Positions 40,611 through 49,202 of a stretch of DNA of 64,000 nucleotides are shown in pieces. The position numbers were made by a program, and so were the translations under genes. Each line of letters opens with the position of its first letter. Position 1 is the first letter of the stretch. The stretch is from Aphanomyces cochlioides (Eukaryota; Oomycota; Saprolegniomycetes; Saprolegniales; Verrucalvaceae). The stretch spans positions 2,294,001 to 2,358,000 of the forward strand of contig JAHQRK010000002.1 in assembly GCA_019828595.1 (NCBI GenBank). The letters are read 5' to 3'. The notes below the pieces were generated by a model. The model was not told the origin of the DNA and did not search any database. It was given only the letters and a program-made list of their open reading frames with translations.

Positions 40611-40817
40611 ATGGTTAACGAACGTATAATTTGGTGGCGACGATTAAAGGCTCTCACACATCCTAACAAGCCTGCAATTCCTTTTTTCACGTCAGCTGAA
40701 GATATAAAAAACGCACATGACAGAATAGTAAATGCTAACAATCCTAAACCAAAGCGAAAATACGAAAAAAGTAGAAATAAACTAATGAAAGAAGCTGGAT
40801 TGTTTATTCAACGCTAA
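40611..40817 (+). CDS. Polinton-like element: small basic protein
   Basis: I prefer the ATG at 40611 because the AT-rich promoter-like string TTTTATATAATATAAG stands immediately before it. The 68-residue product is rich in Lys, Arg and Asn (KPKRKYEKSRNKLMKEAG) with two Trp near the start. It may bind DNA. It overlaps the end of the minus-strand gene at 40804 by a few bases. No family is recognised. Confidence 0.5.
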   Translation: MVNERIIWWRRLKALTHPNKPAIPFFTSAEDIKNAHDRIVNANNPKPKRKYEKSRNKLMKEAGLFIQR

Positions 40818-41283
40818 TAATGTGTTTGATTTGATACTGTAAGATATTTATATCTTTAGGTAATTTTTTATTTAATAAGGTTTTAACATCTCTTCTATTT
40901 CTTAAGTATTGATTAAAATTTAGATTGTTTCTATACCTATATATTATTATATTATGATCATATAAATCTATATCTAACTTTAATGTATTTTCAAAAGCAG
41001 TTCTGTTTATACTTATATTCTTTAAATACTGTCTGTATCTATCTGTTCTTGCAATCAAATCATAAGGAACATTGCGATAGTCATAATTTAGAATTAGTTC
41101 TGCAATTGATGCATCAGAAAAATCATTTGAATTAAAATTTAACGTAATTGGTGCCTCATCCATAGAATTACTTTTTAGATCATACAATGTTAATGAATAA
41201 TCAAATGCATCATTAGGTTTAGCACTTTTTAATGATTTAATGTAATTAACATATTCCGTGTGGATTTCATTTTCATCATTCAT
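40804..41283 (-). CDS. Polinton-like element: unknown 159-residue protein
   Basis: The intact frame is Asn, Asp, Tyr and Ile-rich with no recognised motif. It is preceded by an AT-rich string (TATATAAAATAAAATATAA on the minus strand). It lies between the small basic protein and the integrase. A virion role is possible, but nothing in the sequence shows it. Confidence 0.5.
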   Translation of the reverse strand: MNDENEIHTEYVNYIKSLKSAKPNDAFDYSLTLYDLKSNSMDEAPITLNFNSNDFSDASIAELILNYDYRNVPYDLIARTDRYRQYLKNISINRTAFENTLKLDIDLYDHNIIIYRYRNNLNFNQYLRNRRDVKTLLNKKLPKDINILQYQIKHIISVE

Positions 41284-41350
41284 AATTATTATATTTTATT
41301 TTATATAGTATCATGAATAAATTATTAAAAAAAATAAACATCGATGATAC

Positions 41351-41829
41351 TTATACAAAAAAAAAAAATCTAAATTTGATTCTGTAAAGCAAAATACATT
41401 TCCTCAAAGGATATAATATATCAGTCCATTCTCTATAAACTTCACCTGTTTCTAACTCCACTTTACTCATATATCCATTAAATATTTTTCCTAATTCATA
41501 ATTTAATCTTTCAACATTAGCCATTTGTTGATGTCTATAGGGTTCTCCAAATCTGTGAAAAATATTATGATCATACATCCATTTATGAAATACATCTCGA
41601 AATTCTGTTCCATTATCTGTTCTAATGGAAGCTTGTGGTTGTGGTAATATTCCACGTTCAAATATCTTTTTCATAGCTGCTAATACAGTATCAGCTTTTT
41701 TATCTTTGATTGGTTCAAAATTACATTATTACTCCAGATATCAACCATTGTTAACAAATATAAATACTTTTGTCTTGTTTTAGGTAAATAAAGTATATCC
41801 GCCATATAATTATATCCTTTGAGGAAATG
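41351..41829 (-). pseudogene. Polinton-like element: retroviral-type integrase
   Basis: The minus strand encodes ILYLPKTRQKYLYLLTMVD, which carries the first catalytic Asp. A frame change follows near 41715, then IRTDNGTEF (second Asp) and NVERLNYELGKIF with the Glu about 35 residues on. These are the D-D-35-E signatures of Polinton integrases. The end of the frame runs into the 46-bp inverted repeat at 41372-41417. The N-terminal zinc domain and the C-terminal chromodomain-like part are lost. The integrase would insert viral DNA and make the 5-6 bp target duplications. Confidence 0.82.
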
Positions 41830-41862
41830 TATTTTGCTTTACAGAATCAAATTTAGATTTTG
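41372..41862. repeat. 46-bp perfect inverted repeat around the integrase core
   Basis: 41372-41417 is the exact reverse complement of 41817-41862 (CTAAATTTGATTCTGTAAAG at the left end). The integrase core lies between, so the pair may mark an inversion or a duplicated breakpoint. Confidence 0.75.
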
Positions 41863-41864
41863 AA

Positions 41865-42050
41865 ATTATGAATTTCATATTGTTCATAATATATATTAAG
41901 AGACATATTTATACTTTCTTTATCATTTATCCATCTTTTATACTTGTCTTGATGTCCACTTTATCTATCTCTTAATGTATTAAATGTAGAGCCAACATTG
42001 CAAATATTACTTTGATTATGTATGATTTTATAAATTTTACAAATCTTCAT
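41865..42050 (-). pseudogene. Polinton-like element: GIY-YIG nuclease fragment
   Basis: From the ATG at 42050 the product reads MKICKIYKIIHNQ then NVGSTFNTLRDR. After an in-frame TAA follows GHQDKYKRWINDKESINMSL and YYEQYEIHNF. This is the order of GIY-YIG endonuclease motifs, with the usual YIGST changed to NVGST. Such nucleases are common in protist DNA viruses. The frame ends at the inverted repeat at 41862. Confidence 0.65.
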
Positions 42051-42267
42051 TCTCCGGAATTTGTGGGCGATTTTATCAAGTTTTAGAGCATTTGTGGGAC
42101 AAATTGTTCCAGATTTTCAAGAAAATCAAAATTTTCATGTCAGTTGTTTTCATACATTTTCATGACCACATACAATTTTTACGGATTTTGTGGGACAGTG
42201 TCCCACACTATAAATTTATAGGGTTTTGACGATCGACGTCTTTTCTTCGTGAAAGTGCCAAAATGAC

Positions 42268-42494
42268 ATCGATCAGACCAGCAAGCACTCTCAGATGAAG
42301 AATATCGTACACTTCGCTTTCAAATAAATGGAGCTGTTGTGCCTCTCAAAGTCAACGTGGCTGATTTACGCACGATTCTTGGACTACCAGGCTATGATCT
42401 TTACTCTCCGTACCGTGCACCCGTGCCAGTTGTGAATCCTGCCTTGAATATTCAAGACATTGACCACAATGACGACGACAATGACATGGAATGA
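42268..42494 (+). CDS. Hypothetical frame overlapping the Tc1-like transposase end
   Basis: The plus-strand frame without a clear ATG encodes ALSDEEYRTLRFQINGAVV and LRTILGLPGYDLYSPYRAP, then an Asp-rich tail. The composition looks coding, but it overlaps the C-terminal codons of the transposase on the other strand. It may be the tail of a second ORF of the transposon. Confidence 0.35.
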
Positions 42495-43520
42495 CGATGA
42501 TGTTAAACATATTCTATCATTGAAAACTTGTCTTTGTGAGTTCACCTTCGTCGTATCCACTGTGTGATGAAAAAGGTTAGTAGCGACTTGTGATGACACC
42601 GTCGATTGCATGCATACAGACAAACCAACATCAAGAGTTCGTCTAATATCGTATCGAACAGCCAACGGGTACTTCAATATCCAAGTCTTCAGTTGAGCAA
42701 ATGCAATTTCGATTGGATTCAGATGTGGACAATATGGAGGTAGAAAAAAGAGTAGTGCCCCACGAGAATGGATGGCATTTTCGAGCTCCTTGTACATATG
42801 TATCTTTGCATTGTCAAGTATCAATATTGATCGTGCCAATGGCCAGGGATTCAAGTATGGTATGATTTTCTCGCACAATGAATTGTGAAACCTAACGCGA
42901 TAAAAGGTTCCTTCAGTGTAGTCCCATCCAATAAATCCAGTGGAGTCAAAGCCCGCAAGCAAGGACACACGATTTCCTCGACAAAATGGTAAGTGAACGA
43001 GTGCTGGAGTATTCCTCCATGACCAGGCATACTTGCGAAAAGCATCCCGACCGTCTTTCGACGTCTCATCTACAAACACAATTTGCGAAGGGTAGCTGTA
43101 GAACGGTTGTAATCGTCGATAATACATTCGCACCTCGTGTTGTGAGCTTTCTTTTGCACGCTTTTCCAACGCTTTTCGAGTCAAATTCAGATCAAACCTC
43201 AAGGCTCGACAAATAGTAGATGCACTCACATATTGCAAATTCGGGAAGCAAGACTGAAGTTCTGCTTGTATTTCTTTTATATAGAAGCAGGGATGCTCAG
43301 CAACATACTTGTTTACAAAGTCAACCACTTCCTGTGGCCAACGGGAGGCACGCTTTATGGTTGTCTTGGTTCCAACGTGACCAACTTGCATACACTGTTG
43401 ATTCCATCGTGTAATTGATCGAGTTGACATTCCGAGTAATGTGCTGAAGTCGCTGACATCCAAAGCATACAGGTATCGTAGAACGATACACCGCCATCTC
43501 ATGTCCTTGCTGTGGGTCAT
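42384..43520 (-). CDS. Tc1/mariner-type DDE transposase
   Basis: The intact 378-residue frame starts with a helix-turn-helix region (LYALDVSDFSTLLGMSTRSI). The DDE_3 catalytic triad follows: FVDETSKD, ILDNAKIH and PYCPHLNPIEIAF. The spacing fits IS630/Tc1-like transposases found in oomycetes. The last 60 residues may be read-through into flanking sequence, since the frame overlaps another at 42384-42494. I could not fix terminal repeats or a TA duplication. It sits between the GIY-YIG and polymerase remnants of the Polinton-like element. Confidence 0.8.
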   Translation of the reverse strand: MTHSKDMRWRCIVLRYLYALDVSDFSTLLGMSTRSITRWNQQCMQVGHVGTKTTIKRASRWPQEVVDFVNKYVAEHPCFYIKEIQAELQSCFPNLQYVSASTICRALRFDLNLTRKALEKRAKESSQHEVRMYYRRLQPFYSYPSQIVFVDETSKDGRDAFRKYAWSWRNTPALVHLPFCRGNRVSLLAGFDSTGFIGWDYTEGTFYRVRFHNSLCEKIIPYLNPWPLARSILILDNAKIHMYKELENAIHSRGALLFFLPPYCPHLNPIEIAFAQLKTWILKYPLAVRYDIRRTLDVGLSVCMQSTVSSQVATNLFHHTVDTTKVNSQRQVFNDRICLTSSSFHVIVVVIVVNVLNIQGRIHNWHGCTVRRVKIIAW

Positions 43521-43771
43521 TGTGTAGACTAACTGTTCGCGTATGAGCTAAGAATGGAGAAGAAACCGATGCATTTGCACATTCAAATCTGCAAATCTAC
43601 TCCAAGCCCACTAACTAGCTCGGTGGATTGCCTTCAAATCTGTGAATAAACCCATGATCATCGAATAAATCGTCGCCTCAATTCGTTCTCGTGACAGCAA
43701 CAAATCAATCGTGACACTTGATTAAACCAATGGAATACAACAACGAATAGCCAAAATCTCTGCAAAGCACA

Positions 43772-44326
43772 ATAAATGTTTCAAATATAAAGATAAGACA
43801 AAAATTATTAAATCATCAAAAGTATTTAGTCAATGGTACAAAATATTGAAAAACCTTAGAACTGAGTTTCCAAAAAATAAAATTCTGAAACGAATGGCAT
43901 CTTCAGCATGGGGTGAATTACAGCTAAGAACACTATTATTAAAACGGAAGATGAGATAGAAAATATTGATTACGGAAAAGAATTAGATGTTGAAAAAAAT
44001 AAATATTACTTGAAAAAATACGAAATGAAGGGTGACAATAGAGAGCTTTATTACCTTATAGATACAACAAAGCCAATATATAAATTTCAATTAAGATTAA
44101 AACCATTTTTGACTTCATATGCTCGGAAAATAATGGCAATAATTGCATTAAAAATATTGATAATGTTATTCGTATACAAACTGACAGCATTACTTATGAT
44201 ATCCCTTTAGAAATCAATGAATTTAACTTTATCAATGAAATGGATAAATCAGGTATTAAAGCTGAAGTTAAAGGGAATAGTTTACTTAAGCTTTCTTATT
44301 TTCAACCTAAAAATAAGATTATATAA
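43772..44326 (+). pseudogene. Protein-primed DNA polymerase B, C-terminal part (inverted)
   Basis: The product reads SSKVFSQWYKILKNLRTEFP, MASSAWGEL and, after one frameshift near 43935, TEDEIENIDYGKEL. It continues with FQLRLKPFLTSYARKIMA, a second frameshift, then IRIQTDSITYDI, the palm motif C with catalytic Asp. This fits Polinton pPolB. It lies on the plus strand, while the N-terminal part of the gene is on the minus strand at 53372-54055, so a rearrangement has split the gene. AT-rich codon use matches the other Polinton-like genes. Confidence 0.8.
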
Positions 44327-44339
44327 TATATATAATCTA

Positions 44340-45057
44340 CAAAATGACTCTTAGACGGAATTTGTGGGACAATCGTGGGAACAATAAAACGCATGTATTG
44401 AAGGCATAAAACTGCTAAGTAAAACACTTAAGTTGCTTTGACTCTTGAGTGATGATGTGTACAAGCCCTCTTCAAAGTGCCTCACTTCGAGGCGACCTAC
44501 GAACTACACTGCCATAGATAGTAAATCAGATCAAAGAGCTTCTAGCAACTTTACAACAGCGTTATCATTAAGGAAGGATAGGCTGTGCTTTCATATTCTA
44601 CTTCCTAGTAAAGACGCCTGAACGCCTTAGGGAGCGTGTTTGAGCTGCAAATTATCGTAACTTGCACTGAATGGTTCATGGAGCCTGAGTGAACACAGAA
44701 TTTCTGTATTTTTGCAAAGCGTGTTAGCTGCAGACACAGAAACTGTCGAGACAAACGCACAGACAGATGATGCCATTTCTAATAGCTTAGGACTTGGCGA
44801 CTCCTGTTCAATTGATCTTTCAGAGAAGAGTCAAGATCTAGATGTAGCACACGCCCCTAAGATGAGCTTACTATGTTAGATACATAATGAACAAAAATGT
44901 AACACCAGTGTCTCTGTGGTGGTTCATTCATGAATGGTTGCCCAGATCAAATCTGGGCTATCTTAAATTATGGACTTAAAGCTTACTCAAACTGTATAAG
45001 CATTAGTCTTAGCTCCTAGCTCTGGAAGTTTGCTTCACAAGAACAGTGTTCGTTCCT
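44340..45057. other. Interval between polymerase fragment and element D
   Basis: No gene is seen. Base composition returns to host-like here. At 44354 it repeats CGGAATTTGTGGGACAA, which also occurs near 42054 and in variant form at 42092 and 42187 around the Tc1-like transposase. Confidence 0.4.
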
Positions 45058-45313
45058 CTAGGTCGGGGCGTTTTGAGCCAAACGGGCCATTTCATTGTCG
45101 ATATGTCTCAATTGATGTACTGTATGATTTTCAGGTAGGTTCACAAAGTCTGGTTCGGCTATTTGACGAGCGTATGTGGTGCTGATGTAGTCAAGTTCAC
45201 TCGGCCCTGGCTGTTGGGCTCGATCGACTGCCAAGATTCTCTGCGCCATATTTGCCACCCGCTCAGTCGTTGCACGTCGAATTTGTTGGGATATGTATCG
45301 CATTTTTCCAAGT
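45058..45313 (-). pseudogene. Unknown gene, downstream piece cut by element D
   Basis: About 83 codons read MRYISQQIRRATTERVANMA to NEMARLAQNAPT before a stop. They are Arg/Gln-rich and helical in character. Element D ends at 45314 with the CAAGT duplication, and the matching upstream piece is at 52755-53165. The two pieces do not join in the same frame, so a frameshift or intron also lies here. No family is recognised. Confidence 0.45.
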
Positions 45314-45642
45314 TGTTGTCTCCGCCGGCGCTCAAGACCAGCTACCGTGCTCACGACGGTGACCTTGGTGACAAATCCACAAGTGCTTCATTAGCAGTCC
45401 TTACACTGTTTCACTTCTTTCCCTACTGACTTCTCGTTGAAGTTGTCCTTTATCTTCATTTCACTATGGTAAAACGCTAGGGGTGGCATTTGAGAAGTGT
45501 GAAATTTCCGCGTGCCGAGTTCTGCACCCCTAACCTATACATACAAAAACCAATACAAAATAACCCTAACCTAGCTCACACACTATCCAATAGGATTGCA
45601 CGTGAGGCTAGGCTTCGAGCGATCGGGCGTGATCCGAGAACA
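45314..45642 (-). repeat. 3' LTR of element D
   Basis: This 329-bp LTR is the same length as 52421-52749, and I found no difference by eye. It contains two short CCCTAACC strings. Confidence 0.93.
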
Positions 45643-45650
45643 CTTCCCCC

Positions 45651-47362
45651 CTACAAGGGGTGGCCAAATTCGCGCTCCAAGTCTTCAACCATCTCGGGTA
45701 CACCATCTTCATCTTCAAGCGATCGCGTCCAGCGCCGAAACAGCACCGGCATATCTTCATAGATTGACCGCGCGGGCTCCCATGACGACTCCAGATCGTC
45801 GAGCCCCAACCATTTGACTCTCACTTGCCATTGACCATCGTTCATTCGCAGGTCTTGGAGGTCTTCCACATAAAATCCATCATCACCATAAGCAATCTGG
45901 GCCACCAGATCTTCATCAACGACACGCCCGCCTTCATGGTACAGGCGCAGACGGCTAGAGTGATGGAGCGATCGCGCGCGTGGTGGTACCAACTGTTCGA
46001 CTTCCATCAGATGGTCCGATAGAACCTTGACCACACGGCAAGGTCCTTTCCAGCGCAGCGTCAGCTTGCCGGGATGTTGCAGTGCCCGAGCGACCAGAAC
46101 AAAATCGCCCAGCGCAAAGTTTGCCGACTTCACCCCACGCTGGTTCTTCCGAGAGGCGCGCGCCTTCGCGCGCTTCCGATCAGCGATCGCCTTGACTTCT
46201 TTGTGCATTGTTCCCAACGCGATCGACAGATCTTCAATATGTTTCTTTGTCTCAGCCTTGACCCAGTCAATAGATCTTGTCTCTCCCAGATCGGGTCGTG
46301 CGATACCAGACAGCGGCGGCGTTCCAGGTAAGCCAGTGAACGCTCTCACTGGGGCTTCACCGCCGAGTCGATCGGATGGTTGTTGGTTCAAAGCTGACTG
46401 CACCATCGGCAGCAGGCTTGGCCACTCGATCGCTTGTAGTCGCATCTCGCTGCAGAGCACCTTCAATGCTCTTACAATCAGGCGGTTTACAATCTCCACT
46501 GTCCCGTTCGCCCACGGACAGTGAGGTGTCACAAAGTGATGGTGTGCGCCAAACATACGACGCAAGGTGTCCACGATCTCGTTCTTGAAATGCGATCCGC
46601 AGTCGGAGACCCATGTCTTCACCACACCAAACATACTGAACCATTCCATAAGTGCCGCGGCCGTGTCTGCTGCGGTAGCTGTGGCGCTCGCGTGCAAGCG
46701 AACAAAACCACTCAAATCATCCTTGACCACGAGGACATACTTGTAACCATTCGCGGCTTCAGGCAGAGATAGCCAATCGAAATGGATCAACTCATTCGGC
46801 AGAGTCGCATGCAAAGCCTCGCCCCACGGGCGCGGCACTGACTCACCATCGACCACCATGCAATGCAAGCATGCGGTCACGAAACTCTTCACGTCCGCCT
46901 TCATGGTGGACCATTGGAACACTTCTTCCACCGATGCCGTCGTAGCTTCAATTCGGCGGCGTCCAGAAATACCAGCATGCGCGATCACACATATGCGCAC
47001 TTGTAGATCCAGAACATCATCTGGAATCCATACCTTGGAGGCGGCTGTCACATAGCACTTCCTCTCATCGTCCCAGATCGCTTGAGAATCGCGCGCAGGA
47101 TGCGCCCGTTGTACTTCCGCGATCTCGTCCATAGACGGCCACTTGAAATCAGTGCTCTGGAGTGGCGACACGAGCGCCTTGTACACCTTAGCCGGGCGCG
47201 CATCTCGCGGAGGACTTCCCCATCGGCTCAACAGATCAGCCCAAAGGTTCTCTTCTCCAGCAACGCACTCAATAACATATGGGAACGTCGTCATCGTCAG
47301 CGCCCAGCGTTGGAGCTTGTGCGCTTGGTACTTGGCCATGTACACCAGATTGCGGTGATCCG
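45651..47362 (-). CDS. Element D RNase H end, integrase and chromodomain
   Basis: This is the second part of the gag-pol frame, separated from 49203-52378 by the pogo element. It opens with DHRNLVYMAKYQAHK of RNase H. The H2C2 zinc finger follows (CVIAHAG, CLHCMV), then the integrase core (WVSDCGSHFKNE, VEIVNR). A GPY-like module (LRWKGPCRVVKVLSD) and a chromodomain (VRVKWLGLDDLESSWEPA) end the protein. Pogo landed between the codons for FT and DH, and the frame on each side is open. The integrase would act on the double-stranded DNA copy in the nucleus. Confidence 0.92.
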
Positions 47363-47551
47363 TACAGGGAACGACGGAAAGTAATCCTAAGTGGTACTTT
47401 TGATCAAAGTCGAATATTTTATCCAATGAAATATAGTACTTAGCATTCGACAAATTTGATTGGTGGATAATATTTTCGCGGGGAAAGTGATTTGAAAGAC
47501 TCAATTTTAAAAAATTAATCACCAAGTGACTGTACTGTATTTCATTTTGCG

Positions 47552-48730
47552 ATGCAAGCGATGGTTCGCCGACACCAGCACACAATAATTGAGAAGAAGA
47601 CTGCAATCGGCCGAGTACAGGCTGGCGAAACGCTGCGATCTGTTGCCGAGGCCATGTGCATCAAAGGCAATACGCTGCAGAGATGGATTGCGCATCCTGA
47701 GCGCATACTTGGCTATAAAGGATCACAGAAACGAAAGAAGACCGGAAATATCGGTCGAAAGGAGATCATTCCATGTGTCGCGGAGCTCGTTGAGCACATG
47801 ACAATCTTGCGCTCCGAAGAGAAGCCACTATCAGCAAGCCACATTATTCAATTTCTCAAGCAACACGTACCTGAATGGTATGCCGCTTACATTGAAAGCA
47901 AGCAAGCCAACAAGACAGCGTACAAGTCTCTTCTTCGGCTCCTTGAAAGATTCTCCCATCGACATGGATTCAGTCGTCAGATCAGCACGTTCACCAAAAT
48001 GCCGCAAGCTGACTTGGATGCTCTTCGTGCTGAGTTTGGCGCTGCCTTCCACCGGGAATATCTTGGATTTGACGATGACTCCATCTACAACGTGGATGAA
48101 ACCGGAATGTACTATGATATGTCACCGAAGATCATATGGGCCATTCGCGGGGGATCATCGAAGACATCGACTGGAGACAAACATGCATACCGCATGACGG
48201 CGGTGCTAACTGTTCGAGCCGATGGTGTGAAGCTGCCAATTCTGTTTGTCATCAAGGGGGCTCCTGGAGGTACAATTGATATGAAGGAGCTTGATCGGTA
48301 TCCTAGAGGACACTATTACGCTGTCCAGGAACGAGGCTGGATGAACCGAAAGGTGTGGGAAATGTACCTTTGGAATGTGTTTGCACCCGCGGTGAATGGT
48401 CCGTCCGTCCTACTCGTGGATAACTTTGACAGCCATGTCAGTGATGCATCATACCGAATTGTACAAGAAGAGATGGGATGCCATCTTGCTGCTCTCCCCC
48501 CGAACAGTACAAGCCACTGTCAGCCCTTGGACGTTTCAATCATGGGACCGTTTAAGCAGCACCTGCGTGATCTATTCTTAGCCGAATCGGAGGTGTGTCT
48601 TACCTGTGCTGACAAGCGCCTTGTGATGATAAATCGAGCCATCATGGCATGGGAACTTATAACCGAGAGCGAGGTGCGCGCAAGTTTCACCAAGGCGTTG
48701 CCAAAGCCAGTCGGTGTTGATATGAGTTGA
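47552..48730 (+). CDS. pogo/Tigger-like DDE transposase
   Basis: The intact 392-residue protein has an N-terminal helix-turn-helix (LRSVAEAMCIKGNTLQRWI) and a CENP-B-like second DNA-binding region. The DDE_1 catalytic core shows IYNVDETGMYYD, VLLVDNFDSH and PPNSTSHCQPLDVSIMGPFK, giving the D-D-D triad. It would cut the element at its 34-bp ends and insert it at TA. The ATG at 47552 lies about 150 bp inside the left repeat. A second ATG two codons on is also possible. Confidence 0.92.
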   Translation: MQAMVRRHQHTIIEKKTAIGRVQAGETLRSVAEAMCIKGNTLQRWIAHPERILGYKGSQKRKKTGNIGRKEIIPCVAELVEHMTILRSEEKPLSASHIIQFLKQHVPEWYAAYIESKQANKTAYKSLLRLLERFSHRHGFSRQISTFTKMPQADLDALRAEFGAAFHREYLGFDDDSIYNVDETGMYYDMSPKIIWAIRGGSSKTSTGDKHAYRMTAVLTVRADGVKLPILFVIKGAPGGTIDMKELDRYPRGHYYAVQERGWMNRKVWEMYLWNVFAPAVNGPSVLLVDNFDSHVSDASYRIVQEEMGCHLAALPPNSTSHCQPLDVSIMGPFKQHLRDLFLAESEVCLTCADKRLVMINRAIMAWELITESEVRASFTKALPKPVGVDMS

Positions 48731-48822
48731 AAAATATTATTAAAAAATATTTTCAGTGATTGAATAAATGTATGCAATTTATTACAATATTTATAGTATA
48801 ATTGAATTAAAAAATGGAAAAA

Positions 48823-48911
48823 GTTTGACGCTGCCCGGGTCTCGAATCCGGGCCCCTTCCTCAATCATCATGGATGCCGTCGCACATAACCGCTGCGCCA
48901 CCGCGTCAAAC
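48823..48911 (-). tRNA. tRNA-like sequence in the pogo 3' region
   Basis: On the minus strand, 89 nt begin GTTTGACGC and end GCGTCAAAC, a perfect 9-bp terminal pairing. A perfect A-box (TGGCGCAGCGG) and a near B-box (GGATTCGAGACC) lie at tRNA-like places. The anticodon arm does not fold cleanly by eye; ATG/CAT appears near its centre. It could be a tRNA pseudogene or a pol III-transcribed insert captured by the transposon. Confidence 0.4.
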
Positions 48912-49202
48912 GCTTATCATTCTACTGTCTCCATCATACCGGTCAATACAATTTGAAATACATCTTCGATTGGACATTTCTGAAATTGCATACATTGCAG
49001 CATTTTGTAAGCATATCGAGTCAAGTTGTGTTTCCTGCCACTCCATATTAAAATACACTTGATAATATAATAAAAATATGAATATTATTATCGCCTGCGT
49101 TGATTTGATTGGACGACATTTTTTCTAAAACTATCCAATTAGAAGCGATGAATCGTTGTATTTTGGAGTACCACTTAGGATTACTTTCCGTCGTTCCCTG
49201 TA

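Larger units (their letters stand above)
47365..49200 (+). mobile_element. pogo-type DNA transposon inside element D
   Basis: The 1836-bp element has perfect 34-bp terminal inverted repeats (47365-47398 and 49167-49200) starting CAGGGAACGACGG. It is flanked by the TA duplication (47363-47364, 49201-49202). It encodes one intact transposase. Perfect repeats, an open frame and position within a young LTR element make it a recent arrival. Confidence 0.95.

Noticed and set aside
45535..45590. CCCTAACC strings in the element D LTR as telomere repeat
   Set aside because: There are only two or three imperfect copies, and the same strings are in both LTRs, so they are part of the LTR.
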